DNA from: Achromobacter spanius
Lineage (GTDB): Bacteria; Pseudomonadota; Gammaproteobacteria; Burkholderiales; Burkholderiaceae_B
NCBI RefSeq assembly: GCF_003994415.1
Contig: NZ_CP034689.1
Location: 1,798,001-1,862,000 of the forward strand
Direction: 5' to 3'
DNA: 64,000 nt
A program made the translations under genes and the position numbers. Shown here piece by piece: positions 16,429 to 25,657 of the stretch (its first letter is position 1; each line of letters opens with the position of its first letter). Below the pieces are notes generated by a model. It did no database searches and was not told the DNA's origin. It saw nothing but the letters and a program-made list of their open reading frames with translations.

Positions 16429-17903
16429 GTCGCGAAATTCTTCTGTTGGTCGATGCCTTGGCGCGTGAAAAGAACGTCACGCGTGACGTCGTGTTCGGTG
16501 CGTTGGAAAGCGCGCTGGCCTCGGCCATGAAAAAGCGCTTCAAGGATGATGCGGACATTCGTGTCGCCATCGATAGGGAAACCGGCGATCACGAAGGCTT
16601 CCGCCGCTGGCTGGTGGTGCCGGACGAAGCTGGCCTGCAAGAGCCCGACAAGCAGGAAATGCTGTCGGATGCGCAGGAAATCGTTCCTGATATCCAGGAA
16701 GGCGAATACATCGAAGAGCCGCTTGAGCCCATCGAATTCGGCCGTATCGGCGCGCAGGCGGCCAAGCAGGCCATCCTGCAAAAGATCCGTGACGCCGAAC
16801 GCGAACAGGTGCTGAACGACTTCCTGGACCGTGGTGAAACCATTGTGTCCGGCACGATCAAGCGCATGGACAAGGGCGACGCCATCGTCGAAACGGGCAA
16901 GATCGAAGCGCGCCTGCCGCGTTCCGAAATGATCCCGAAGGAAAACCTCCGGGTTGCCGATCGCGTCCGCGCCTTCGTGTTGCGTGTTGACCACGCCGCG
17001 CGTGGCCAGCAAGTCATCCTGTCGCGCACCTCGCCCGAGTTCATTCGCCAGTTGTTCGAGAATGAAGTTCCGGAAATCGAGCAGGGCCTGCTCGAGATCA
17101 AGGCCGCTGCTCGCGATGCGGGTGTGCGTGCGAAGATCGCCGTGGTGGCATACGATAAGCGTATCGATCCGATCGGCACGTGTGTGGGCATGCGTGGTTC
17201 GCGTGTCACCGCGGTGCGCAACGAGCTGGGCGGCGAACAGGTCGACATCGTGTTGTGGTCGGAAGACCCCGCGCAGTTTGTCATTGGCGCCTTGGCGCCG
17301 GCCAACGTCGAATCGATCGTCGTTGACGAAGACAAGCATGCGATGGACGTCGTCGTCGACGAGGAAAACCTGCCCAAGGCCATTGGCGCCAAGGGTCAGA
17401 ACGTGCGCCTGGCGTCCGAGCTGACTGGCTGGCAGATCAACATCATGACGCCGGAAGAAAGCCTGAACCGCCAGGAAGTCGAGCGCTCGGGTCTGCGCAC
17501 CACGTTCATGAGCAAGTTGGACGTTGATGAGGAAGTCGCTGACATCCTGATCGACGAAGGTTTCACCGGTATCGAGGAAATCGCTTACGTGCCCATGCAG
17601 GAACTGCTGGAAATCGAAGCGTTTGACGAAGACACCATCAATGAATTGCGCGCCCGTGCCCGCAACGCGCTGCTGACTGAGGCAATTGCTCAGGAAGAGC
17701 GTCTTGAGACCGCACAGGATTTGCTTGAACTCGAAGGCATGACGCAAGAGCTGGCTGCCAAGCTGGCCGAGCGCCAAGTGCATACGCGAGATGATCTGGC
17801 CGAATTGGCAACGGACGAACTGGCGGAAATCGCCGGTTTGACCGAGCAGGAAGCCAGCGACCTCATCATGCGTGCCCGTGCCCATTGGTTCGACGAAGAA
17901 TAA
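16425..17903 (+). CDS. nusA: Transcription termination/antitermination factor NusA
   Basis: 492 residues. It binds RNA polymerase and RNA to modulate pausing, termination and antitermination. Domain order: N-terminal polymerase-binding domain (1-130), S1 (GTIKRMDKGDAIVETGKIEARLP), KH1/KH2 (IDPIGTCVGMRGSRVTAV; IGAKGQNVRLASELTGW), then two C-terminal acidic repeats near 365-420 and 440-490, as in E. coli NusA. Its start overlaps the rimP stop. A terminator-like hairpin upstream of rimP is a plausible target for autoregulation. Confidence 0.97.
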   Translation: MSREILLLVDALAREKNVTRDVVFGALESALASAMKKRFKDDADIRVAIDRETGDHEGFRRWLVVPDEAGLQEPDKQEMLSDAQEIVPDIQEGEYIEEPLEPIEFGRIGAQAAKQAILQKIRDAEREQVLNDFLDRGETIVSGTIKRMDKGDAIVETGKIEARLPRSEMIPKENLRVADRVRAFVLRVDHAARGQQVILSRTSPEFIRQLFENEVPEIEQGLLEIKAAARDAGVRAKIAVVAYDKRIDPIGTCVGMRGSRVTAVRNELGGEQVDIVLWSEDPAQFVIGALAPANVESIVVDEDKHAMDVVVDEENLPKAIGAKGQNVRLASELTGWQINIMTPEESLNRQEVERSGLRTTFMSKLDVDEEVADILIDEGFTGIEEIAYVPMQELLEIEAFDEDTINELRARARNALLTEAIAQEERLETAQDLLELEGMTQELAAKLAERQVHTRDDLAELATDELAEIAGLTEQEASDLIMRARAHWFDEE

Positions 17904-17998
17904 CCATAAGGACACGGGTCTGCGGTGGGTAGTGCTGGATTCATCCACTGCAAGTTCACGTTGTTTGTAATTGCTGCATATAGGGAAGAGAGAGCCTA

Positions 17999-20900
17999 AT
18001 GTCGAGTAACACCGTCGCCCAGTTCGCTACCGAGCTGAAAATGCCTGCCAACGTGCTGCTGGATCAGCTGCGCTCGGCTGGTGTTGACCTCAAATCGGTT
18101 GACGATTCCGTCACCGACAGCGACAAGGCGAAATTGCTCGAATCGCTGCGCCGCGCCCATGGCGCGACCGAAGGCAAGAAGATCACCTTGACGCGCCGCC
18201 AGACGTCCGAGATCCGGCAGGCTGACGCCACCGGCCGCTCGCGCACGATTCAGGTCGAAGTGCGCAAGAAGCGCGTGTTCGTCAAGCGTGATCCCTCCGA
18301 AATTGCCCTGGAGCAGGCCGCGTCCGCGCGTGCCGAAGATGAAGTTGCTGTTGAAGAAGAGCAGCAGGTGTCCGCGCCGGCTGCACCCGAGGCTCCTGCC
18401 GTGGCCGAGCCCCGCGAAGCCACGCCCGTCCAAGCGGAGGCTCCGGCCCCCGTCGAGGCGGAAGAGCCTGTTGCTGTAGAAGCGCCCGCGCCGGTTGAAG
18501 CGCCCGCGCCTGTTGAATCCGTCGCGGCCGAAGTGCCCGCCACCGTCGAGGCGCAAGCCGCCGAAGTTCAGGCCCAGCCTGAACCCGAACCGACGCCGGC
18601 GCCTGCTCCTGCCGAGCCCGTGGCCGAAGAGGCCAAGCCCGAAGTTAAGACTGAATCCACCGAGCCCAAGGCTGAAGAAGCCAAGCCGGAACCCGTTGTG
18701 CTAGCCAATAAGTCCGATACACCTTCCCCCCAGGCCAATGCGCCGATCGCCCAGGCGCAGCCTGCCGCGAAGTCCGAACCCGTGCAGCCCGCCGCGCCCG
18801 CGCCGGCCACGCCCCCCGTCCGGGTGGGCAATCGTGCCGACAACCGCCGCGCCGGCCCGCCGCTTGCCGCTTCCGCTACGACGGGTGGCCGCGATGAGGC
18901 CCGCCGTGCCGCCGAGGCCGAAGCCGCCGCGCTGCGCGAAATGCTGAACCGTCCGCGCAAGGTATTGCGTGCCCCCGAGCCGGAGGCGCCCGCCGCCGCC
19001 GCTGCTCCGATTTCGGGCACGCTGCACAAGCCGGCCGGCAAGCCGGGCGCCACGCCCGGCGCCAAGAAAGACGCCAAGCCCGCCGCTCCTGGCACGAAGA
19101 AGACCATCAAGACCGCCGAAGTCGCTTCGACCTGGTCTGATGACGCGTCGCGCAAGAAGCCGGCCGACAAGCCCGCAGCCCCGGCCAGCCGTGACGGCTG
19201 GCGTGCAGGTGGCAAGGGTGGTGGCAAGGGCGGCGGCCGTGGTGGCCGCAACCAGCAGAACGACCGCCGCAACGAGCCCGCACCGCAAGAATTCATTGCT
19301 CGCGAAGTGCACGTGCCGGAAACCATCAGCGTGGCCGATCTGGCTCACAAGATGTCGGTGAAGGCCGCCGAAGTCATCAAGCATCTGATGAAGCTGGGCC
19401 AGATGGTCACCATCAACCAGGTACTGGACCAGGAAACGGCCATGATCGTGGTTGAAGAACTGGGCCACGTGGCGATTGCCGCCAAGCTGGATGATCCGGA
19501 AGCGTTCCTGGACGATTCCACCGCGGTGTCCGAAGCCGAGCAACTGCCGCGCGCCCCGGTTGTTACCGTCATGGGCCACGTCGACCACGGCAAGACCTCG
19601 CTGCTGGATTACATCCGCCGCGCCAAGGTTGCCGCGGGCGAAGCCGGCGGCATTACGCAGCACATCGGCGCCTACCACGTTCAAACCGAACGCGGCATGG
19701 TGACCTTCCTTGACACCCCGGGCCACGAAGCGTTTACCGCCATGCGTGCCCGCGGCGCCAAGGCGACCGACATCGTGATTCTGGTGGTGGCCGCCGACGA
19801 CGGCGTGATGCCGCAAACGCGTGAAGCCATCCACCACGCCAAGGCCGCGGGCGTGCCCATGGTCGTGGCCGTGACCAAGATCGACAAGCCTTCGGCCAAC
19901 CCGGAACGCGTCAAGCAGGAATTGGTTGCCGAACAGGTCGTGCCGGAAGAATACGGCGGCGACGTGCCCTTCGTGGGCGTGTCGGCCAAGACCGGTGAAG
20001 GCATCGACGACCTGCTCGAAAACTTGCTGCTGCAAGCCGAAGTGCTGGAACTGAAGGCGCCGGAAGACGCACCCGCCAAGGGTCTGGTCATCGAAGCCCG
20101 TCTGGACAAGGGCCGTGGCCCGGTCGCGACGATCCTGGTGCAAAGCGGTACGCTCAAGCGCGGCGACGTGGTGCTGGCCGGCGCAAGCTTTGGCCGCGTG
20201 CGCGCCATGCTGGACGAAAACGGCAAGCCGATCCAATCGGCCGGCCCGTCCATCCCGGTTGAAATCCAGGGCCTGACCGAAGTGCCGGCCGCCGGCGACG
20301 AACTGATGGCGCTGTCCGACGAACGCAAGGCACGAGAAATCGCGCTGTTCCGCCAAGGCAAGTTCCGCGACGTCAAGCTGGCGCGCCAACAGGCCGCCAA
20401 GCTGGAATCGATGTTCGACAACCTGGGCGAGGGCACGCAAACGCTCACGCTTATCGTCAAGACCGACGTGCAGGGTTCGCAGGAAGCGCTGGTGCAGTCG
20501 CTGGTCAAGCTGTCGACCGACGAAGTTCGTGTGCAAGTGGTGCACGCGGCTGTCGGCGGCATCTCGGAAACCGACATCAACCTGGCCATCGCTTCGAACG
20601 CGGTCGTGATCGGCTTCAACGTGCGTGCGGAAGCAAGCGCCAAGAAGCTGGCCGAAAACAACGGCATCGACGTGCGCTACTACAACATCATCTATGACGC
20701 CGTGGATGAAGTTAAGGCGGCCATGTCGGGCATGTTGGCGCCCGAGAAGAAAGAAGAAATCATCGGCCTGGTCGAGATCCGTGAGGTCTACAGCATCTCG
20801 CGCCTTGGCAACATCGCTGGTTGTATGGTGCTTGACGGCATCGTCCGCCGCGATTCCCAGGTACGCCTGCTGCGCAACAACGTGGTTCAGTGGACGGGGC

Positions 20901-21049
20901 ATCTTGAATCGCTGCGCCGCTTCAAGGACGACGTCAAGGAAGTCAAGTCGGGCTTCGATTGCGGTCTTACGCTGCGCGGCAACAACGACATCCAGGTGGG
21001 TGACCAGCTGGAAGTCTTTGAAATCAAGGAAATCGCGCGTACGCTGTAA
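17999..21049 (+). CDS. infB: Translation initiation factor IF-2
   Basis: 1016 residues, longer than E. coli IF-2 (890). IF-2 is the GTPase that places initiator tRNA on the ribosome. An N-terminal IF2 domain (SSNTVAQFATELKMPANVLLDQLRSAGV) and an alpha-helical basic segment are followed by an Ala/Pro/Glu-rich low-complexity stretch (about 115-290) and a Gly/Lys/Arg-rich linker. A second IF2_N domain starts at ISVADLAHKMSVKAAEVIKHLM. The G domain has GHVDHGKTSLL, DTPGHEAFTAMRARGA and TKID, with domains II-IV after it. It lies 95 bases after nusA. The initiator tRNA gene is 6 kb upstream. Confidence 0.97.
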   Translation: MSSNTVAQFATELKMPANVLLDQLRSAGVDLKSVDDSVTDSDKAKLLESLRRAHGATEGKKITLTRRQTSEIRQADATGRSRTIQVEVRKKRVFVKRDPSEIALEQAASARAEDEVAVEEEQQVSAPAAPEAPAVAEPREATPVQAEAPAPVEAEEPVAVEAPAPVEAPAPVESVAAEVPATVEAQAAEVQAQPEPEPTPAPAPAEPVAEEAKPEVKTESTEPKAEEAKPEPVVLANKSDTPSPQANAPIAQAQPAAKSEPVQPAAPAPATPPVRVGNRADNRRAGPPLAASATTGGRDEARRAAEAEAAALREMLNRPRKVLRAPEPEAPAAAAAPISGTLHKPAGKPGATPGAKKDAKPAAPGTKKTIKTAEVASTWSDDASRKKPADKPAAPASRDGWRAGGKGGGKGGGRGGRNQQNDRRNEPAPQEFIAREVHVPETISVADLAHKMSVKAAEVIKHLMKLGQMVTINQVLDQETAMIVVEELGHVAIAAKLDDPEAFLDDSTAVSEAEQLPRAPVVTVMGHVDHGKTSLLDYIRRAKVAAGEAGGITQHIGAYHVQTERGMVTFLDTPGHEAFTAMRARGAKATDIVILVVAADDGVMPQTREAIHHAKAAGVPMVVAVTKIDKPSANPERVKQELVAEQVVPEEYGGDVPFVGVSAKTGEGIDDLLENLLLQAEVLELKAPEDAPAKGLVIEARLDKGRGPVATILVQSGTLKRGDVVLAGASFGRVRAMLDENGKPIQSAGPSIPVEIQGLTEVPAAGDELMALSDERKAREIALFRQGKFRDVKLARQQAAKLESMFDNLGEGTQTLTLIVKTDVQGSQEALVQSLVKLSTDEVRVQVVHAAVGGISETDINLAIASNAVVIGFNVRAEASAKKLAENNGIDVRYYNIIYDAVDEVKAAMSGMLAPEKKEEIIGLVEIREVYSISRLGNIAGCMVLDGIVRRDSQVRLLRNNVVQWTGHLESLRRFKDDVKEVKSGFDCGLTLRGNNDIQVGDQLEVFEIKEIARTL

Positions 21050-21072
21050 AGCGTCGCGAGGCATTATTGCTA

Positions 21073-21474
21073 ATGAGCCGTCACAAGTCCAAAGCCATCC
21101 CCGGTCGCAATTTGCGGCTGGCCGACCAGATCCAAAAGGATCTGGCGGAGATCATCCAGCGCGAAATCGATATGTCTCGCGCTGGGCTGATCACGCTCTC
21201 CGGTGTGGAATTGTCGACCGACTACGCGCATGCCAAGGTGTGGTTCACGGTTTTGGGCGCCGAGCCCGAAGCCGCCACCGCCTTGCTGAACGAAAAAGCC
21301 GGTTGGCTGCATTCCCAGCTTTACAAGCTGCTGCACATACACACTGTCCCCACTTTGCGCTTCTTCCACGACGAGCAAATCGCCCGTGGCATCGAAATGT
21401 CGATCCTCATCGACCGCGCAAATCGGCCCGGCCCCCACTCGGGCGTGCCTGACGAACCTGAAGACCAGTCCTGA
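21073..21474 (+). CDS. rbfA: 30S ribosome-binding factor RbfA
   Basis: 133 residues from ATG 21073; a TTG two codons earlier is less likely. RbfA is a single KH-like domain protein that binds immature 30S subunits and helps 16S 5'-end processing, notably in the cold. Marks: RNLRLADQIQKDLAEIIQREI, ITLSGVELSTDYAHAKVWFTVLG and LHIHTVPTLRFFHDEQIARGIEMSILID. It follows infB by 23 bases in the same operon. Confidence 0.95.
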   Translation: MSRHKSKAIPGRNLRLADQIQKDLAEIIQREIDMSRAGLITLSGVELSTDYAHAKVWFTVLGAEPEAATALLNEKAGWLHSQLYKLLHIHTVPTLRFFHDEQIARGIEMSILIDRANRPGPHSGVPDEPEDQS

Positions 21475-21513
21475 TCGGGCTGTCGTCACTGCTTTTTCAA
21501 CCGGATTCCGACG

Positions 21514-22266
21514 ATGGCTAAACGACGCGGGCTTTTGCTCGACGGTGTGCTGTTGCTCGACAAACCCGTAGGTTTGTCGAGCAACCACGCCTTGCAACGC
21601 GCCAAGCGTTCCATGGACGCGGCGAAAGCCGGTCATACGGGCACGCTGGATCCCTTCGCCACCGGCTTGCTGGTGTGCTGCATGGGACGCGCAACCAAGA
21701 TTTCCGGCGCGATGCTCAACGCCGACAAGGCGTATCGCGCTACGCTGCAATTTGGCAGCGAAACCGATTCTGGCGACCTGACCGGCAATGTCGTGTCAAC
21801 CGCCGAGCCGGGCTTTACCGTTGACGAGCAAGCGCTGCGCGACGCGCTGTCACGTTTCTCGGGCACCATCGAGCAGATTCCGCCGATGTACTCCGCGCTC
21901 AAGCGCGACGGCAAGCCGCTGTACGAGTACGCGCGCGCCGGCATCGAACTCGAACGGGCCCCGCGCCAGATCACGATTCACCGCATCGAGCTGTTGTCCC
22001 TTTCGGGAACGCAGGCAGAGATCGATGTGGCTTGTAGTAAAGGCACATACATCCGAACACTGGCCCAGGACATCGGGCGCGTGCTGGGCTGTTACGCCCA
22101 CCTGACGGCGCTGCGGCGCACGCATGTCGGGCCATTTTCTCTGGAACGCGCCGTTGAGCTGGAAGCCTTGCAGGCCATGCCAGACCCGAAGCAGGCATTG
22201 CTTGCACTGAACGAATTGCCGGAGGGCTTGCTGCCCTCCACCCTGACCTTAAAGGACTCGCTATGA
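21514..22266 (+). CDS. truB: tRNA pseudouridine-55 synthase
   Basis: 250 residues. It makes the universal pseudouridine 55 of the tRNA T-loop. The catalytic aspartate lies in AGHTGTLDPFATGLL, preceded by the N-terminal GVLLLDKPVGLSSN motif; YRATLQFGSETDSGDLTG and CSKGTYIRTLAQDIG complete the family pattern. The length is at the short end, without the large C-terminal PUA region of E. coli TruB (314 residues). The TGA overlaps the typA ATG. Confidence 0.95.
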   Translation: MAKRRGLLLDGVLLLDKPVGLSSNHALQRAKRSMDAAKAGHTGTLDPFATGLLVCCMGRATKISGAMLNADKAYRATLQFGSETDSGDLTGNVVSTAEPGFTVDEQALRDALSRFSGTIEQIPPMYSALKRDGKPLYEYARAGIELERAPRQITIHRIELLSLSGTQAEIDVACSKGTYIRTLAQDIGRVLGCYAHLTALRRTHVGPFSLERAVELEALQAMPDPKQALLALNELPEGLLPSTLTLKDSL

Positions 22267-24086
22267 CTCGCGCCTTGCGCAACGTCGCCATCATCGCCCA
22301 CGTGGACCACGGTAAAACAACCCTGGTCGACCAGCTGCTGCGCCAATCCGGCACCTTCCGCGAAAACCAGGCGCTGACCGAACGGGTCATGGACTCGAAC
22401 GATCTGGAAAAAGAACGCGGCATCACGATTCTGGCCAAGAACTGTGCCGTTGAATACGAAGGCACGCACATCAACATCGTCGACACCCCGGGCCACGCCG
22501 ACTTCGGTGGTGAAGTCGAGCGCGTGCTGTCCATGGTTGACGGCGTGCTGCTGCTGGTTGACGCCGTTGAAGGCCCGATGCCGCAGACCATTTTCGTGAC
22601 GCGCAAGGCGCTGGCCCTGGGCCTGAAGCCGATCGTGGTCGTCAACAAGGTTGACCGTCCCGGCGCGCGTACCGACTTCGTCATCAACGCCACGTTCGAC
22701 CTGTTCGACAAGCTGGGCGCGACCGAAGAGCAGCTGGACTTCCCGGTGGTTTACGCCTCGGGCCTGTCGGGCTACGCCGGCCTGACCCCGGACGTGCGCG
22801 AAGGCAACATGCGCCCGTTGTTCGAAGCCATCCTGCAACACGTGCCGCAGCGTGAAGATGACCCCAACGGCCCGCTGCAGATGCAGATCATCTCGCTGGA
22901 CTACAACAGCTACGTCGGCAAGATCGGCGTGGGCCGCATCAACCGTGGCCGCATGCGCCCCGGCATGGAAGTGGCTTACAAGTTTGGCCCGGACGGCCAG
23001 GGCGGCAAGGGCCGCATCAACCAGGTTCAGAAGTTCCATGGCTTGGAGCGCGTCGTGGTTGACGAAGCCGAAGCCGGCGACATCGTGCTGATCAACGGTA
23101 TCGAAGAACTGGGCATTGGCTGCACCGTGACCGACGTGCTCACGCAGGAAGCCCTGCCGATGCTGCGCATCGACGAGCCGACGCTGACCATGAACTTCAT
23201 GGTGAACACGTCGCCGCTGGCCGGCCGTGAAGGCAAGTTCGTGACCAGCCGCCAAGTGCGTGACCGCCTGGACCGCGAACTGAAGTCCAACGTGGCGCTG
23301 CGTGTGCGTGACACGGGCGACGATACGGTGTTTGAAGTGTCGGGCCGTGGCGAACTGCACCTGACGATTCTGCTGGAAACGATGCGCCGCGAAGGCTACG
23401 AGCTGGCCGTGTCGCGTCCGCGCGTGGTGTTCAAGGAAGTCGACGGCGTGAAGTGCGAGCCGTTTGAATCGCTGACCATCGACGTTGAAGACGCCCACCA
23501 GGGTGGCGTGATGGAAGAGCTGGGCCGCCGCAAGGGCGACCTGCAGGACATGCAGCCGGACGGCCGTGGCCGTACGCGCCTGGAATACCTGATCCCGGCC
23601 CGTGGCCTGATCGGCTTCCAGAACGAGTTCCTGACGCTGACGCGCGGCACGGGCTTGATGAGCCACATCTTCCACGAATACGCCCCCGTCAAGGAAGGCG
23701 CGATCGGCGAACGCCGCAACGGCGTGCTGATCAGCCAGGACCAAGGCGATGCCGTGGCCTACGCGCTGTGGAAGCTGCAGGATCGCGGCCGCATGTTCGT
23801 GAGCCCGGGCGATGCGCTGTACGAAGGCATGATCATCGGCATTCACAGCCGCGACAACGACCTGGTTGTGAACCCGATCAAGGGCAAGCAACTGACGAAC
23901 GTGCGCGCCTCGGGTACCGACGAAGCCGTGCGTCTGGTTCCGCCGATCCAGATGTCGCTGGAATACGCCGTTGAATTCATCGACGACGACGAACTCGTGG
24001 AAATCACGCCGAAGTCGATCCGTCTGCGTAAGCGCCACCTGCTGGAAAACGAACGCAAGCGCGCCGCGCGCGAAGCCTCGGCCTAA
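22263..24086 (+). CDS. typA: Ribosome-associated GTPase TypA/BipA
   Basis: 607 residues, the standard length. A translational GTPase of the EF-G superfamily with AHVDHGKTTLVDQLLRQSG (P-loop), ERGITI, DTPGHADFGGEVERVL and NKVDRPGAR. Domain II, domains III/V and the unique C-terminal domain (VRASGTDEAVRLVPPIQMSLE) follow. It aids 50S assembly and stress or cold growth (family knowledge). It ends the translation operon, translationally coupled to truB and followed by a strong terminator. Confidence 0.96.
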   Translation: MTRALRNVAIIAHVDHGKTTLVDQLLRQSGTFRENQALTERVMDSNDLEKERGITILAKNCAVEYEGTHINIVDTPGHADFGGEVERVLSMVDGVLLLVDAVEGPMPQTIFVTRKALALGLKPIVVVNKVDRPGARTDFVINATFDLFDKLGATEEQLDFPVVYASGLSGYAGLTPDVREGNMRPLFEAILQHVPQREDDPNGPLQMQIISLDYNSYVGKIGVGRINRGRMRPGMEVAYKFGPDGQGGKGRINQVQKFHGLERVVVDEAEAGDIVLINGIEELGIGCTVTDVLTQEALPMLRIDEPTLTMNFMVNTSPLAGREGKFVTSRQVRDRLDRELKSNVALRVRDTGDDTVFEVSGRGELHLTILLETMRREGYELAVSRPRVVFKEVDGVKCEPFESLTIDVEDAHQGGVMEELGRRKGDLQDMQPDGRGRTRLEYLIPARGLIGFQNEFLTLTRGTGLMSHIFHEYAPVKEGAIGERRNGVLISQDQGDAVAYALWKLQDRGRMFVSPGDALYEGMIIGIHSRDNDLVVNPIKGKQLTNVRASGTDEAVRLVPPIQMSLEYAVEFIDDDELVEITPKSIRLRKRHLLENERKRAAREASA

Positions 24087-24131
24087 GCGGGCACGATGGC
24101 CACAGCCGCTGTGGCCTTCGCACAAGACAAG

Positions 24132-24161
24132 CCGCGCACCTTCGGGTGCGCGGTTTTTTTT
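24132..24161 (+). terminator. Intrinsic terminator ending the rimP-typA operon
   Basis: CCGCGCACC, loop TTC, GGTGCGCGG, followed by eight Ts. Confidence 0.92.
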
Positions 24162-24194
24162 ATGCTGCGCGGGCAGTCATATAGCGCGCCTTTC

Positions 24195-24593
24195 TTATAG
24201 TCCGCTTTGCTGATGCCGGTATTCCTGGGTAGCGCCGCCATACCCATACGCGGCCGCGCGCGCGTCGATCACATGCACGTAAGAGCATTCGTGCAGTTCG
24301 CCCAGAATGCTCTGGAACGCCGCATAGATCTCTTTGATGAAACGCGCCTTCTCGGCCTTGGTATTGGTTTCGTCCGTGACGCTGATGTCCAGGTGAAAGG
24401 CGTTCTTGCCCTGCTCGGAGAGCGGCGTGCCGCCGATAAACCACAGATCGTGGGGGATGTGCTGCAAGGTAATCGCAATGACTGGCAGCTTCTTGCCCAG
24501 CACGGACTGGGTCAGCCCGGCCACGGCGTCGACGACGCGGCGATTGATGGCGGGATCGGATTGGCCAGAAAGATGTACGACGATATGGGGCAT
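24195..24593 (-). CDS. Tautomerase-superfamily protein
   Basis: 132 residues, beginning MPHIVVHLSG so that proline becomes the N-terminal catalytic residue after Met removal, the hallmark of 4-oxalocrotonate tautomerase relatives. The length corresponds to two fused beta-alpha-beta units, as in the longer members (cis-CaaD/MSAD-type) rather than 60-residue 4-OT. The substrate is unknown. It is divergent from a LysR gene 109 bases away that is a likely regulator. Confidence 0.78.
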   Translation of the reverse strand: MPHIVVHLSGQSDPAINRRVVDAVAGLTQSVLGKKLPVIAITLQHIPHDLWFIGGTPLSEQGKNAFHLDISVTDETNTKAEKARFIKEIYAAFQSILGELHECSYVHVIDARAAAYGYGGATQEYRHQQSGL

Positions 24594-24702
24594 GACAGGA
24601 CTCCGGTTTGTGAGGGGTACAAGGCCAGTGTAAAAAGCCGTTTGACATCGGAAAAGCGGGAAATTACGATTTCATCCATCGATAAATCCGTTGGATAGGG
24701 CA

Positions 24703-25569
24703 ATGTCAGGATTTGATCTGGACCAGTTGCGCACCTTGGTCGCCGTGCTGGACGCGGGCAGCCTGACGGCGGCAGCGCCGAAGGTTTTCCTGTCGCAATC
24801 GTCGGTCAGCGAACAGATGCGCAAACTGGAAGAGCGCGCCGGCCAGGCCCTGCTGGTGCGCGGTAAAACCGGGGTGACGGCCACGCCCGCGGGCGAACGC
24901 CTGCTGCAACACGCGCGCGCCATCCTGGCCTTGAGCGACGAGGCCTATCGCGATCTGCGTGGCGTGGCGTTGCGCGGCGAACTGCGATTTTTCATTACGG
25001 ATTACTTTCGGCCCGGCGACGTGGCGCGCATGCTGCGGCGATTGAACGAGCAGTACCCGCAGGTGCGGCTGCATGTGACGATCATGAAAAGCGGCGCCAT
25101 TGAGGCTGCTTACGAGCGCGGTGAGATCGACGTGGGCATATCGATGTCGATCCAGGAGCGCGGTGCGCCCCGGGCGCGTGCGCAGGGTGCGCTGTTGCGC
25201 CGCGAGCCGCTGCTCTGGATGGCGGCCGAGGGCGCAGGCGCGCCGTCGGACGACGCTCCCTTGCCATTGCTGGTGCTGCCGGAGACCTGCGCATTGCGCC
25301 AGTATGTGGAACGGCAGCTTGCGCGGCGTGCCGTGCCTTATACGGTGGCGCACGTGGCGTCTGGGGTGGCGGGATTGCAGTTGGCGGTGTCGGCCGGGCT
25401 GGGCGTGGCCTGCCTGAATGAATCCGCCCTGGCGCCAGGGATCGCGCGTTTGCATGCACCTGGATTGCCCGCGTTGCCCTCGGTGGAATTTCGCCTGCTG
25501 CCCGCACGCAGCGGGGAAAGCGAGTTCATCGGATTGGCGCGAGAGGCCATCGTCAAGGCCCTGGGCTGA
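24703..25569 (+). CDS. LysR-family transcriptional regulator
   Basis: 288 residues from ATG 24703, with TAGGG just upstream. HTH: LDQLRTLVAVLDAGSLTAAAPKVFLSQSSVSEQMRKLEE. The effector domain is typical in length. It is divergent from the tautomerase gene and co-directional with the AbgB-like gene 88 bases downstream, so either or both could be targets. Confidence 0.9.
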   Translation: MSGFDLDQLRTLVAVLDAGSLTAAAPKVFLSQSSVSEQMRKLEERAGQALLVRGKTGVTATPAGERLLQHARAILALSDEAYRDLRGVALRGELRFFITDYFRPGDVARMLRRLNEQYPQVRLHVTIMKSGAIEAAYERGEIDVGISMSIQERGAPRARAQGALLRREPLLWMAAEGAGAPSDDAPLPLLVLPETCALRQYVERQLARRAVPYTVAHVASGVAGLQLAVSAGLGVACLNESALAPGIARLHAPGLPALPSVEFRLLPARSGESEFIGLAREAIVKALG

Positions 25570-25657
25570 TCGAATCTGGTGCGGCCAGCGGAGCTTCAAT
25601 AGGCTCGCCTCGGACCGAAAAATGATCGACACTGCCGAAACCAGCAGAGGAGACATC

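Noticed and set aside
16110..17948. 612-residue minus-strand frame opposite nusA
   Set aside because: Shadow of the nusA/rimP coding strand; no start signal, no recognisable domain.
18701..21064. 787-residue minus-strand frame opposite infB
   Set aside because: A mirror of IF-2 codon bias in high-GC DNA, rich in His/Gln/Gly without domains; infB is certain on the other strand.
22092..24125. 677-residue minus-strand frame opposite typA
   Set aside because: Shadow frame with His/Gln/Val-rich composition; typA has all GTPase motifs.
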